Source: Sphingobacteriales bacterium
GTDB lineage: Bacteria; Bacteroidota; Bacteroidia; Chitinophagales; JADIYW01
Direction: 5' to 3'
DNA: 64,000 bases
Assembly (NCBI GenBank): GCA_016721245.1
Contig: JADKIQ010000012.1
Span: 72,032 to 136,031, forward strand
The position numbers and the translations under genes are program-made. The notes under the pieces are model-generated. The model had not been told where the DNA came from and ran no database searches. It worked only from the letters and a program-made list of their open reading frames with translations. Shown piece by piece: positions 9,259-17,402 of the stretch; position 1 is the stretch's first letter; every line of letters begins with the position of its first letter.

Positions 9259-9858
9259 ATGAAAAATTCCATTTTAAAACAATCAGTCTTCATCCTTGCA
9301 GCTTTAGTGGCTGTTTCTTCTCTGTTTACTTCCTGTAAAAAAGACAACGAAGCGGATGATCCGAATATCGTGTATACCTCATTTGATAAAACGCTGTCTG
9401 TATCGGCAGGCGTATCCAAACAGGATTCACTGGATATCAATCTGGATACTTATAAAGAGTTTCTCATCTATGCCGGATTTACCGGAACGGGTGATACTGC
9501 GGCGTCTTACCTGATTGGAAATACGTACGCCGGTGTATATATTGACAGTACTCAGAAATATGGTTCCACTTATTTAATCAAGCCTGTGGAAAAAGGTCAG
9601 GTACCGGATGCGATAGTGACTACCGTTAAAAAATGGTCAGGCTACTCATATGTTGCGCTGAAAGAGAGCGCAGCCATTAGTGGTTTTGCAGGGGCAGGCG
9701 ATATATATGTACCGGTGGCATTTCGCAACCCTATTACCAGCAGATTTCACTACGGTTGGATACGTTTAAACCTCAGCAGTGATTTCAGTACCTATAAAGC
9801 AATAGACTGCGGGTACAACCTCGTGCCGGATGTTCCTATTGCGATGGGAGCTAAGTAA
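9259..9858 (+). CDS. Lipoprotein of unknown function, paralogue 1
   Basis: 199 residues. A signal peptide ends in the lipobox FTSC, followed by KKDNEADDPN. The rest is beta-rich, with the closing motif IPVAFRN-like/VPVAFRNP, HYGWIRLNLSSDFSTYKAIDCGY, PIAMGAK. The gene at 10318 is a clear paralogue sharing KKEEADDPNI, SFNKT, YAGVGDVYIPV, YYGWI and PIKMGAK. No known domain is recognised. The predicted location is the outer or inner membrane as a lipid-anchored protein. It has its own terminator. Confidence 0.75.
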   Translation: MKNSILKQSVFILAALVAVSSLFTSCKKDNEADDPNIVYTSFDKTLSVSAGVSKQDSLDINLDTYKEFLIYAGFTGTGDTAASYLIGNTYAGVYIDSTQKYGSTYLIKPVEKGQVPDAIVTTVKKWSGYSYVALKESAAISGFAGAGDIYVPVAFRNPITSRFHYGWIRLNLSSDFSTYKAIDCGYNLVPDVPIAMGAK

Positions 9859-9878
9859 AATTTCTTCTTTAATAATAT

Positions 9879-9915
9879 ACACCCGTATCTTTTTTTAAGG
9901 TACGGGTGTTTTTAT
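9879..9915 (+). terminator. Terminator after lipoprotein paralogue 1
   Basis: The stem ACACCCGTA/TACGGGTGT (9879-9887 with 9901-9909) is followed by TTTTTA. A diverged copy follows the second paralogue. Confidence 0.8.
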
Positions 9916-10040
9916 TCAGCATAGTTTATTATTGATTTGAAATGAACTTGTTTCTGAATCATTTTCGTGATGATTTGGAAAGGTTAAATGGTGATTTACA
10001 TAAATATACCATCCCCTTTGCTGAAGCTTCAGGGCTCATC

Positions 10041-10095
10041 AGAAGGAGGGAAGATGCGGACAGTAGTTTTCAGTATTATGATGGCCATTTTTAAA
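10041..10095. repeat. Dispersed repeat, copy A
   Basis: Contains AGGAGGGAAGATGCGGAC, AGTAGTTTTC and TATGATGGCCATTTTTA. Related copies lie at 11071, 11670 and 11788. The 9859-10317 gap otherwise holds only the terminator and AT-rich upstream sequence of the next gene; no other gene is visible there. Confidence 0.5.
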
Positions 10096-10317
10096 TTTTC
10101 TACAGATATAAAGAATTGCATTTGCGGCTTCTCCTCTTAATAGCTATTGGAAAAGAAGGATGGAGGGTTGTGTTATTTGCGATATTACATTTTGCAAACT
10201 TGCAATAAGGTCATTACTGATCTTCAAATTCCCCCGAATTCTCATTCATTTATGTCGTATACTAATTTTGATTTGACAAAATGGAACTCCTATTTAACTT
10301 TATAAAAAATTTAGATT

Positions 10318-10905
10318 ATGAAAAACAGAATCACCAAACAAACATTGAAAATTATGACAGTGCTATTATTGCTGTCAGTATTTATTTCTTCGTGTAAGAA
10401 AGAAGAAGCAGATGATCCAAATATCATTCATCGTAGTTTTAATAAGACAGTAGTTGCAACACTGGACAGGAATTTAGTGAAAGATTCGATAGATATTAAT
10501 GCAGACGGTATTAAAGATTTTGTCATGCTGGCTGTTTCAACGGAAGCTGCAGATACAACCATTACCTATATTTCAGCAATCAATGCTGCTTTATACGTTG
10601 ACTCCACTCAACCATATTTTATAACTTACAAAGCTAAGAATATGTTCAGCGGAGAACAACCGGAATTACTTTCTACTAAAACCCAATGGTATAATATTGC
10701 TTTTACCGGTGCTAAAACAGGACCGGTGTTACGCGGTTATGCCGGTGTGGGTGATGTATATATTCCTGTGATTTTTTCAGCCGGAATTAATAAATATTAC
10801 GGCTGGATAAGTATTAACGTGAGCAACGATTACCGGACACTTAAAGTGATAGACGGAGCCTATCATGTTAATCCGGATACACCGATAAAAATGGGAGCGA
10901 AGTAA
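10318..10905 (+). CDS. Lipoprotein of unknown function, paralogue 2
   Basis: 195 residues. The N-terminus is a signal peptide with lipobox ISSC followed by KKEEADDPNII. The fold is presumably the same as in the 9259 gene: aligned blocks include DINADGIKDFVMLA, YVDSTQPYF, YAGVGDVYIPVIFS and KYYGWISINVSNDYRTLKVIDG, ending PIKMGAK. Both genes are followed by a matching terminator, a shared TTGAAATGAACTTGTT stretch and one copy of the dispersed repeat, so the pair arose by duplication of a roughly 1-kb segment. Function is unknown. Confidence 0.75.
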   Translation: MKNRITKQTLKIMTVLLLLSVFISSCKKEEADDPNIIHRSFNKTVVATLDRNLVKDSIDINADGIKDFVMLAVSTEAADTTITYISAINAALYVDSTQPYFITYKAKNMFSGEQPELLSTKTQWYNIAFTGAKTGPVLRGYAGVGDVYIPVIFSAGINKYYGWISINVSNDYRTLKVIDGAYHVNPDTPIKMGAK

Positions 10906-10926
10906 TTTTTTTTCTTGAATAATAAT

Positions 10927-10964
10927 ACTCTTATCTTTTACAAAAAAGGTAAGGGTGTTTTTTT
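10927..10964 (+). terminator. Terminator after lipoprotein paralogue 2
   Basis: An ACTCTTATC / GGTAAGGGT stem, allowing G-T pairs, is followed by TTTTTTTAT. It is homologous to the terminator at 9879. Confidence 0.65.
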
Positions 10965-11070
10965 ATTTAACAGAGTTGATTATTGGTTTGAAATGAACTT
11001 GTTACAGCAGGATTTTTTGTGAGATTTCTAAAGTTTCTGGTATTGTTTGCAGAAGTATTACCAGCCACTT

Positions 11071-11192
11071 ATCTCCTCCAAGGAGGTGAGATGCAATTGT
11101 GGTTTTCTATTTTATGATGACCATTTTTAATAGTTAGTACTAAAATGTATGGCACTTGCGATTTCCCTCCTTGAGGAGGGATAAAGGGAGGT
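11071..11192. repeat. Dispersed repeat copy B with left inverted repeat of the DUF559 unit
   Basis: The left part (11071-11130) matches copy A: CTCCAAGGAGGTGAGATGC, GTGGTTTTCT, TATGATGACCATTTTTA. The right part (11163-11199) is TCCCTCCTTGAGGAGGGAT followed by AAAGGGAGGTG. This right part recurs in inverted orientation at 11672-11716, on the other side of the DUF559 gene. Confidence 0.55.
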
Positions 11193-11716
11193 GTAAAAAT
11201 GCCCAAACTAATAGAATATTCAAAAAAAACTACAAAAATTTATGGAATTACTCTATTTATTGTCTCTCAATAGTAGCATGAGAAGAGAAATTATTCCATA
11301 TCGTTCTAAGTTAAAAGAATATGCAAGAGCGCTGCGAAATAATTCTACTAAAAGTGAAATAAGACTCTGGAGATATTTGAAAGGAACACAGCGATTAGGA
11401 TATGACTTTCACCGGCAAAAACCTATTGATAACTATATTGCTGATTTTTATTGTAGTGAATTGAAACTGGTCATAGAATTAGATGGTATTACGCATATCT
11501 TTGAGGGGGCAAAAGAAAGAGACAGAATAAGAACAAAACGCTTAAATGAACTGGGTATTACAGTGATTCGTTTTGATGATGCATTTGTGTTTAAAAATAT
11601 TGACTTTGTACTGGAGGAGATTGATGAGATGATTGTAAAGTTGGCAAGGGAGAGCTCCGTTTCTTAAACGCACCTTTTTAACCCACCCCTTTATCCCCTC
11701 CAAGGACGGGAGAGCG
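11163..11716 (+). mobile_element. Putative small mobile unit: DUF559 gene between inverted repeats
   Basis: The left end (11163-11199) and the reverse complement of the right end (11672-11716) align over about 38 bases with few differences (TCCC-TCCTTG, GGGATAAAGGG, TAAAAA). Only the DUF559 nuclease ORF lies between them. No transposase is present and no target duplication is proven, so mobility is inference. Confidence 0.4.
11278..11667 (+). CDS. DUF559 endonuclease-like protein (Vsr/PD-(D/E)xK fold)
   Basis: 129 residues from the ATG at 11278. An upstream in-frame ATG at 11242 would add 12 residues, but family members begin with M(K/R)REIIPY, so the inner start is preferred. The domain runs through LRNNSTKSEIRLWRYLKGTQ, GYDFHRQKPIDNYIADFYC, and the catalytic-looking VIELDG, with Glu27, Asp56 and Glu67/Asp69 as candidate active-site acids. 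This is the DUF559 branch of the Vsr-like nuclease fold, of unknown biological target. The flanking inverted repeats suggest it travels with them. Confidence 0.85.
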   Translation: MRREIIPYRSKLKEYARALRNNSTKSEIRLWRYLKGTQRLGYDFHRQKPIDNYIADFYCSELKLVIELDGITHIFEGAKERDRIRTKRLNELGITVIRFDDAFVFKNIDFVLEEIDEMIVKLARESSVS

Positions 11717-11752
11717 GACAGTGGTTTTCTGTTTTATGATTACCATTTTACA
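11670..11752. repeat. Dispersed repeat copy C with right inverted repeat
   Basis: TTTATCCCCTCCAAGGACGG is the inverted partner of the left repeat at 11163. It is followed by AGCGGACAGTGGTTTTCTGT and TATGATTACCATTTTA, matching copies A and B. Confidence 0.5.
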
Positions 11753-11787
11753 ATAAGTTCGTAACGAAATGAATTACTTTTTCTTTC

Positions 11788-11830
11788 TTCCTCCAAGGAG
11801 GGGAGATGCGGACAGTAGTTTTCGTAGCAG
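11788..11830. repeat. Dispersed repeat copy D (partial)
   Basis: TTCCTCCAAGGAGGGGAGAT then GCGGACAGTAGTTTTCG is nearly identical to copy A but lacks the ATGGCCATTTTTA tail. It abuts the stop codon of the next gene at 11833. Confidence 0.5.
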
Positions 11831-11832
11831 GA

Positions 11833-12213
11833 TTATTCTTTTATCTCTATGTGTTGCGCGTTTAAAGAATCAAGCCCTTCCTGCGAAATAAAATGTGAGT
11901 ATGGGTCATTGTATGCATCATGTTTTTTTAAGAATTCCAGAATTTTCGGGTCGTACACTTTTTGTACCCTGAAATTCTTTACATAGGCGGTACGGATAAC
12001 AATTTCTATCATCCGTTGTGATTTTCGGGGTAAGCCCATCACCACAATCCGTTCATGTCCCATGCCGCCGTACTTGAAAACACAATACACTTTGGCACCT
12101 GCTCTGAGTGTTTTAATACCATTTCTGATTTCTTTGTTTTCACCAAAGTAATGATCGCCAATGATATTGCCTACCACACATTCCCTGTATTCTTTGCCTT
12201 CGCTGTCTATCAT
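11833..12213 (-). CDS. Hypothetical protein, 126 residues
   Basis: I do not recognise this protein. It is soluble, with no signal peptide or membrane helix. The N-terminal half is predicted beta-rich (YRECVVGNIIGDHYFGEN, GAKVYCVFKYGGMGHERIVV) and the C-terminal half helical, with a basic segment around RKSQRMIEIVIRT. The coding frame is intact, with an ATG start. It lies on the same strand as, but 263 bases downstream of, the helicase fusion gene and past a hairpin, so it is probably a separate unit. Its position between the DUF559 unit and the helicase/MazG pair places it in accessory DNA. Confidence 0.6.
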   Translation of the reverse strand: MIDSEGKEYRECVVGNIIGDHYFGENKEIRNGIKTLRAGAKVYCVFKYGGMGHERIVVMGLPRKSQRMIEIVIRTAYVKNFRVQKVYDPKILEFLKKHDAYNDPYSHFISQEGLDSLNAQHIEIKE

Positions 12214-12331
12214 TGGACTTTTACTTTTCTGTGTAATATCCGGTAATAATTTAATTCAACCGCATCACCGGAAGTACAGGAACAAAATTTTATTTTATCT
12301 GATACGGTACACATACTTAAATTTAAAAGCC

Positions 12332-12354
12332 GATGACCACCAAAAGTGGTCATC
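12332..12354 (-). terminator. Hairpin downstream of the helicase fusion gene
   Basis: The perfect 9-bp stem GATGACCAC/GTGGTCATC has a CAAAA loop. In the minus direction it is followed by GGCTTTTAAAT, a weak T-tract. The rest of 12214-12476 is AT-rich with no ORF. Confidence 0.5.
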
Positions 12355-12476
12355 CGTAGCACGGTGGTTCTGTTTCTTATGTGGCTTTCCTCCGTATAGT
12401 AAATGTAATAATTTCATTTAATTTTGTGATGTGTGTTTTTTTTGAAACCAACAACAGATGGGAGTATAATCTATTT

Positions 12477-14684
12477 TTATTCAATAACACGATCAAATAT
12501 TCCTATAACTCTAAATACGTTTTCATTAATTGAATCTGAGTCAATAATTATATCTTTATATAAAGAATCAAATGATTTAGGTTTAAGAATTATTTTTTCA
12601 AGATGTGGATTTTCTTCGTAATAAGTCTTTTGGCTATAATATTCCTTAAACGTATAACAAGAACCATAATCTAAATCTTGATGGTTGTAATACTCAATAA
12701 TTACCATTAAACCGTTTTTACTGCCATGGTGATATTTCTTAAACAATGCAATTTGTCCATCTTGTACTATTTTATTCATGGAGTTACCAATTATTTTGCA
12801 TGCAAAATGGTCTTTTGTAATTTTTACACCTTCAGGAACTAAAATGAAATTTTCTTCAGGGATGCTGTCATTAAATTTAAATTCACCAGCAGCAACTTTT
12901 AAAGAGTATAATGGCACACTGTTTTCAAATGGAATCAACCTGATTTCTTTTGACTCAGCTATCTCAATTATTGGATTTTTATTTTCATTGAATAAATAAA
13001 TATGCTTTTTAAAATAATTTCGCAAATTTTCGTCACACACATAAATGTAGCATCCTAGTATGCCTCTGAGCATAATAGTTTTATAAATATTTATTATATA
13101 GTCTTTCAGTATTGCGTTATCTCTTATTGTTGCAGCACCATTTCTATCTTTGTAATTTTCCTTAACTATCTCTATTTCTTTTGATACTGGATTGTATATT
13201 ATTTCGGGTCCAAAAATTATTGCCGAATAATTGAGGTCGTAACCTTGAGTGGTGTGAATACAACCTACCTCTTGTGCATCAATATCAGAATTGATGTAAT
13301 CAATTGCACTTGAGTTCCATTTTAGTTTAATATTTTCTATTTCAATATCATATGCATTAGGGTCATTCTTACTTATCCATGGCCACGCATAACCAGCAAT
13401 GAATCTTGAAAGCTGATGTTTTTCATTCTTTTCTCTAAGTTCATTTACGAAATCAGAAAAATTCTCAAAAAGCAACAAGTCATAATTAGTATCGTTGTAT
13501 TTGAACTCTTTATTCTTATAAGTATTGTCTAATAAATTGTTGACAAAATCAACAAATCCATTACCTCCTTTTACTCTAAACTGCGAATGTAATTTGACAT
13601 TTATTGAGTTAGAAGCATTTTTTAAATTTTCAAAATCAATAGCATCAACATCAGATGGCTTTATAGACTGTTTAGCATCATAAAAATATAGTACTTTGTT
13701 TGACCTTAATTGAGTCCATTCTAATTCCGAAGTGTTTAGTTTGTCTAAAGATAGTGCGTTACAAACCCTGTCATAAATTGCAAAGTATGGACCCAGATTA
13801 ACTCTTTTCCTCAAACGATGAGATTCGTCCACAAATAGAATATCATATGATTCATATTCCAAATCTGAAGGGCCAATAACAAGATTTGAATTTAAACCAT
13901 TAATGTTTTGAAAAACCTTTTTAATAGTTTTTCTAAAAGAACCCATTGCTATAACTAAACCCATTTTAGGTTTTGGAAACTTTATCTTTAATTGTTTTAC
14001 CTTATCTATAAATTCCTTTTCGTCTTCACCGAATTCTCTATAATTAAAATCCTCATCAGATGTTAGCATTAACTTAAATAGGAAAATAGCTAGAATGGTT
14101 TTGCCTGTACCTGCACCTCCTTCCACCAATACTGATTTTTTATTTTCAGACAGAAGGGCATCAATAATTAGCATTAAATTTTTTCTTTGATCAGCAGATA
14201 AAGTCTTGTATGGCGAATATTTGAACAAGTCGCTATTTGAGATATGTTCTAAACTATGTTGAGCAATTCCATTACTTATAAGTCCATTCCAAATATTTTT
14301 AAACATATCCCAGTAAAACTCATCTCTTTGATAATAAGAGTGATTTACCAACCCTAAATTGCCATTTAATAGTTTGTATTTCCCATCAGCGTGCAGATAC
14401 TTTATTAAATTTGATTCAATATCTAATGTTGCCGATTTGTTGAATTTTTTGCTGGAAATTAAATGAGCTTCTTGTAAGTGGCTTTTACTTGGCGTTTGCA
14501 AATGTGTGAATATTCGCGAATTAGTATCAATGGTTTCACCAACATATGCCTGACTTACGCCATTGTTATTTAAAATATATACGACAGGCCAATTTTCGCT
14601 TACAAAATATTGTGATTGAATAGAATTCAATCCATTATAATTGAACGCAATTTTGCTTATTTCAAAATCTTGGTTATAGTTCAT
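12477..14684 (-). CDS. GIY-YIG nuclease / DUF2075-like helicase / S24 peptidase-like fusion
   Basis: 735 residues, three modules. Residues 30-115 are a GIY-YIG nuclease domain: VVYI (34-37) and YVGET (47-51) form the namesake strands, with Arg57 and Glu90 as catalytic candidates. Residues about 160-600 are a superfamily 1-type helicase resembling DUF2075: Walker A GGAGTGKT (189-196), Walker B FVDESH (284-289), a later HSQFRVKGG block and an IHTTQGYDL motif. Residues about 600-735 resemble the LexA/S24 peptidase fold, with GNSM (Ser635) and YTFK (Lys680) as a possible Ser-Lys dyad. Its start overlaps the MazG-like gene by 11 bases. Anti-phage defence is a reasonable guess, not shown. Confidence 0.85.
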   Translation of the reverse strand: MNYNQDFEISKIAFNYNGLNSIQSQYFVSENWPVVYILNNNGVSQAYVGETIDTNSRIFTHLQTPSKSHLQEAHLISSKKFNKSATLDIESNLIKYLHADGKYKLLNGNLGLVNHSYYQRDEFYWDMFKNIWNGLISNGIAQHSLEHISNSDLFKYSPYKTLSADQRKNLMLIIDALLSENKKSVLVEGGAGTGKTILAIFLFKLMLTSDEDFNYREFGEDEKEFIDKVKQLKIKFPKPKMGLVIAMGSFRKTIKKVFQNINGLNSNLVIGPSDLEYESYDILFVDESHRLRKRVNLGPYFAIYDRVCNALSLDKLNTSELEWTQLRSNKVLYFYDAKQSIKPSDVDAIDFENLKNASNSINVKLHSQFRVKGGNGFVDFVNNLLDNTYKNKEFKYNDTNYDLLLFENFSDFVNELREKNEKHQLSRFIAGYAWPWISKNDPNAYDIEIENIKLKWNSSAIDYINSDIDAQEVGCIHTTQGYDLNYSAIIFGPEIIYNPVSKEIEIVKENYKDRNGAATIRDNAILKDYIINIYKTIMLRGILGCYIYVCDENLRNYFKKHIYLFNENKNPIIEIAESKEIRLIPFENSVPLYSLKVAAGEFKFNDSIPEENFILVPEGVKITKDHFACKIIGNSMNKIVQDGQIALFKKYHHGSKNGLMVIIEYYNHQDLDYGSCYTFKEYYSQKTYYEENPHLEKIILKPKSFDSLYKDIIIDSDSINENVFRVIGIFDRVIE

Positions 14685-15003
14685 TATACTTTTTTGATGT
14701 TCCTTTTGCTTTGTCTATAGGATATTTTTCTCCATTTGTTTTGATTTTTTCTAAGATAATTTCCTTAACATCAAATCCATATTTTTCCGCCAGCAAAAAT
14801 GCAAATGAAAAAATATCGGCAAGTTCCTCTTTTACCTTATCAGTATTTGCATCCTCCGCTTTCTTCCAAAGGAATAATTCTAAAAGTTCAGCAGATTCAA
14901 TGCTAATCGCTAAAGCCAAATCTTTAGGATTGTGGAATTGTTCCCAATCTCTTTCATTCCTAAACTGAATTAGTTTATTCGTAATTTCTTTTATTTCAGA
15001 CAT
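14674..15003 (-). CDS. MazG-like nucleotide pyrophosphohydrolase
   Basis: 109 residues from the ATG at 15003, where the family's usual MSEIKEITNKLIQFRNERDW begins; an in-frame start at 15057 would add 18 atypical residues. The metal-binding acids are ExxE (Glu36, Glu39) and ExxD (Glu60, Asp63), followed by a KxNGEKYP-type end. These all-alpha enzymes hydrolyse (d)NTPs to monophosphates and pyrophosphate. The last 11 bases overlap the start of the GIY-YIG/helicase/S24 gene, so the two are translationally coupled and probably act together. Nucleotide depletion or removal of modified nucleotides would suit a defence role; this is inference. Confidence 0.88.
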   Translation of the reverse strand: MSEIKEITNKLIQFRNERDWEQFHNPKDLALAISIESAELLELFLWKKAEDANTDKVKEELADIFSFAFLLAEKYGFDVKEIILEKIKTNGEKYPIDKAKGTSKKYNEL

Positions 15004-15230
15004 GATAGTGATGTTATGTTTTAAAAGAGTATTTATATATAACTCTATCTTTATCAAATATACAAAATTTAAATAAAATTATTGATTTGCAATGCGACCA
15101 TATGATCTGGCGAATTTATAACGTTGTTTTATGCTGGTGAAGTGTTGTTCTATGGTTATAAATAGAAAAAAAATAAAAAACATATAAAAAATAGTTAGGT
15201 GAATTTTAGAGAATAGTGTGTATTTGTAAT

Positions 15231-15378
15231 GACAGCGCGGGGGACCAAGCTGACAAATCGCAGTAGTTTTAGAATTACTGCATTTTGCCACCTCCGCTCG
15301 TTTGCATAACGAGCGGGTATGAGAGCAAAAACCGGGCTGAAACTCTTTTGTGCAAACGAAGGTGTTCAGCCTTTTTTT
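15231..15378 (+). ncRNA. Candidate structured non-coding RNA
   Basis: About 150 bases fold into successive hairpins. CAGC/GCTG pairs at 15233/15249, GCAGTA/TACTGC at 15260-15281, and TTTTGC/GCAAAA (15283-15288 with 15325-15330) encloses the perfect CCGCTCGTT/AACGAGCGG (294-302 with 308-316). A final GGCTGAA/TTCAGCC stem with a T7 tract (15335-15378) is a classic intrinsic terminator. It is GC-rich in AT-rich surroundings. It does not match any RNA family I can name. The minus-strand ORF across it (15079-15291) looks spurious. Confidence 0.5.
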
Positions 15379-15386
15379 ATAAAAAC

Positions 15387-15413
15387 AAAGCGGCTATTAG
15401 GATAGCCGCTTTT
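15387..15413 (-). terminator. Terminator of the 15432-17000 gene
   Basis: The stem AAAGCGGCTAT/ATAGCCGCTTT has an A/T-rich flank on both sides. In the minus direction it lies 18 bases after the stop and is followed by GTTTTTAT. Confidence 0.75.
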
Positions 15414-15431
15414 AGTGAGGATGATTGACAT

Positions 15432-17000
15432 CTAAAATGTACTTGTGAAAAGCTGATCTTGTCTGAATTTAAAAAAGTTGATTTTTGTAACGATACCAAA
15501 GGAGAAGTTTTTCTTAAACTTATCTCCTGCATTCAGGTTACTATTGCCATTTGTATCCAATTCAGGTTTAGTTGAAGATATGGCAGTATACTCACAAAAG
15601 AAACCGCCTATAAAGATATTTTTAGGGGCAACAAAATATAATCCAGCTCCAAGTGATAAATATCCATTGCGATATCTGTACTTTCCATTATCATCAGTTA
15701 AAATTGTTTTTACAGAATCTGATTGAGCTTTTAATGCGAAAGTAGAACGCAGGTAAGGATTAAACATCAGAGAGTAGTTTTCAAAATTTTTGATGAATAA
15801 ATAATCTAAGTCTAAACTGATATTTCTGAAACTGTAAAGATTGCCTTGTTTTGCATCTCTCTTTCTTGATGTTTTACCCACGATAACTGAATCTTTATAA
15901 ACAGTTTTATCTTCCTGAATAGTAACGCTTTTCAACGCATCATAATTATCTTTCCAGTTAGGGCCAATACTTAATCCAAGCATGTGATAATTTATTTGGT
16001 CATCTTTCTCATTTACATCCCTGCAGATATAATTTAGATGGAATTTGAGGTAACCATTACTATTCGTTGTATCTGAAAATTTACTGCTGATGATATTGTC
16101 AGGTAAATATCTAGTAAATTCTTTTATGGTGTATTTTGCACTCACAAAAGGGATAATGGTGTGTTTTAGAAATTCATCTATTGAAATTTTGTTTGAGTTT
16201 ATAGTGTGTGTTAATTCATTTATTTTACTGTCAGTATCTAATAGCTGTTGAATTAATAGAATAATATTTTTAACATTAGCCTTAATTTTATCATTATCCG
16301 AATCGATACTATTCCACACACTTTCCGCTTCTAGTTTTTCTAATGTGCTTTTTAATTCAGTTTCTTTGTTATCTGTTTCTTTTCCCGGTTCAAATGCATG
16401 ACATAGTTCAATTATTTTATCTGCATATTGAATTTTTGTACCATCTTGTAAGTTTATTTTATTTTTTACAGCATCCTTATTTGCTTTGATTTGTTCAATT
16501 AATGAGAAAACGGCTTGCTGTAATTTTTTGTAATCATTGTCTTTATTCATAATGTTGTCTTTTCTGGTTTTAATAGACTTTATGAATGTTAGATATTTAG
16601 TTCTTGTATCTTTTTTCATCAGGTTACAAGAGAAACCAATAACTGTTGAAAATTCACCTCCTGGCGTAAATTCACCATCTTTAAAAAGCGGAGCAATCCC
16701 GTCTTCATTTTTACCTGCCACGGCACCGCCTGCTAACAGACTAAATTTTCTTATTTTTTTGGGGTCTACATTAGAGTAGTCTTTATTGGGTTTTTTTCCG
16801 TCATTTGATTTAAGGTTTATCTTTGGAGCACCATAATAATAGGAGACGGTGATTTTTGGGTCAGTTGTATTGAATGTAATGCCTGCATTAGGGAAAATTA
16901 GAGAAGATTCTCCGTCTTTACTTTCAACAGTCGCCTGTTGTGCATGTGTATGTAAATTAAATTCTATCAGACACAGCAATATAATAATTGTCTTGTTCAT
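15432..17000 (-). CDS. Secreted, probable outer-membrane protein of unknown function
   Basis: 522 residues with a signal peptide ending about THAQ (residue 20). The middle (residues about 130-290) is Lys/Asp/Glu-rich and helical, possibly coiled coil. The C-terminal half alternates in the way of beta strands (LGLSIGPNW, YSLMFNPYLRSTFAL, YLSLGAGLYFVAP, IFIGGFFCEYTA, FSFGIVTKINFF) and ends in Phe, as outer-membrane barrels do. I recognise no family. It is the last gene of a three-gene minus-strand run with 17403 and 17037, 36 bases after the latter, and it has its own terminator. Confidence 0.6.
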   Translation of the reverse strand: MNKTIIILLCLIEFNLHTHAQQATVESKDGESSLIFPNAGITFNTTDPKITVSYYYGAPKINLKSNDGKKPNKDYSNVDPKKIRKFSLLAGGAVAGKNEDGIAPLFKDGEFTPGGEFSTVIGFSCNLMKKDTRTKYLTFIKSIKTRKDNIMNKDNDYKKLQQAVFSLIEQIKANKDAVKNKINLQDGTKIQYADKIIELCHAFEPGKETDNKETELKSTLEKLEAESVWNSIDSDNDKIKANVKNIILLIQQLLDTDSKINELTHTINSNKISIDEFLKHTIIPFVSAKYTIKEFTRYLPDNIISSKFSDTTNSNGYLKFHLNYICRDVNEKDDQINYHMLGLSIGPNWKDNYDALKSVTIQEDKTVYKDSVIVGKTSRKRDAKQGNLYSFRNISLDLDYLFIKNFENYSLMFNPYLRSTFALKAQSDSVKTILTDDNGKYRYRNGYLSLGAGLYFVAPKNIFIGGFFCEYTAISSTKPELDTNGNSNLNAGDKFKKNFSFGIVTKINFFKFRQDQLFTSTF

Positions 17001-17036
17001 GTTTTTATGATTATCAAGGTTAATAAATTAATACGC

Positions 17037-17342
17037 TTATACGTACCAGCCATGTGCACCAAAATAGCCGGATGATTTATTTTTGCCAATAGTGCCACTT
17101 ATAGATCCGGTACCGTCTTTTGTTATGATTGGTTTACCGTTTACTGATACGATTAATGTCCATGTTTTACCAATTGTTTCGTTAGTACCGGATACAGAAA
17201 TGTTAATGTCTAAAAAACCGATTATATTTCTTGTCACCTCGCCTGACGAGTTATTGATATCACTTCCATCACCTTCGAATTCAAGTGTTTCTAATGAAAT
17301 ATCTTTGTGTGTTTTTAATAATTCAAATTTAATCTTTGCCAT
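17037..17342 (-). CDS. Small hypothetical protein, 101 residues
   Basis: No signal peptide or membrane helix. It is predicted to be a beta-sandwich-like small protein: NIIGFLDINISVSG, TWTLIVSVNGKPIITKDGTG, and a glycine/serine-rich end GTIGKNKSSGYFGAHGWYV. Family unknown. It is transcribed with the 17403 gene (60-base gap) and the outer-membrane-like 15432 gene (36-base gap). A role as a partner of that protein is only a guess from position. Confidence 0.6.
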   Translation of the reverse strand: MAKIKFELLKTHKDISLETLEFEGDGSDINNSSGEVTRNIIGFLDINISVSGTNETIGKTWTLIVSVNGKPIITKDGTGSISGTIGKNKSSGYFGAHGWYV

Positions 17343-17402
17343 ATATTATTTTTTAGATTTATGAATAATAAGGTTTACATCTTTTGCTGTCAGTGCCGAT
17401 TA

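Noticed and set aside
15079..15291. 70-residue minus-strand ORF
   Set aside because: It covers the hairpin-rich RNA candidate and reads MAKCSNSKTTAICQLGPPRC, with no domain; base pairing explains the sequence better than coding.
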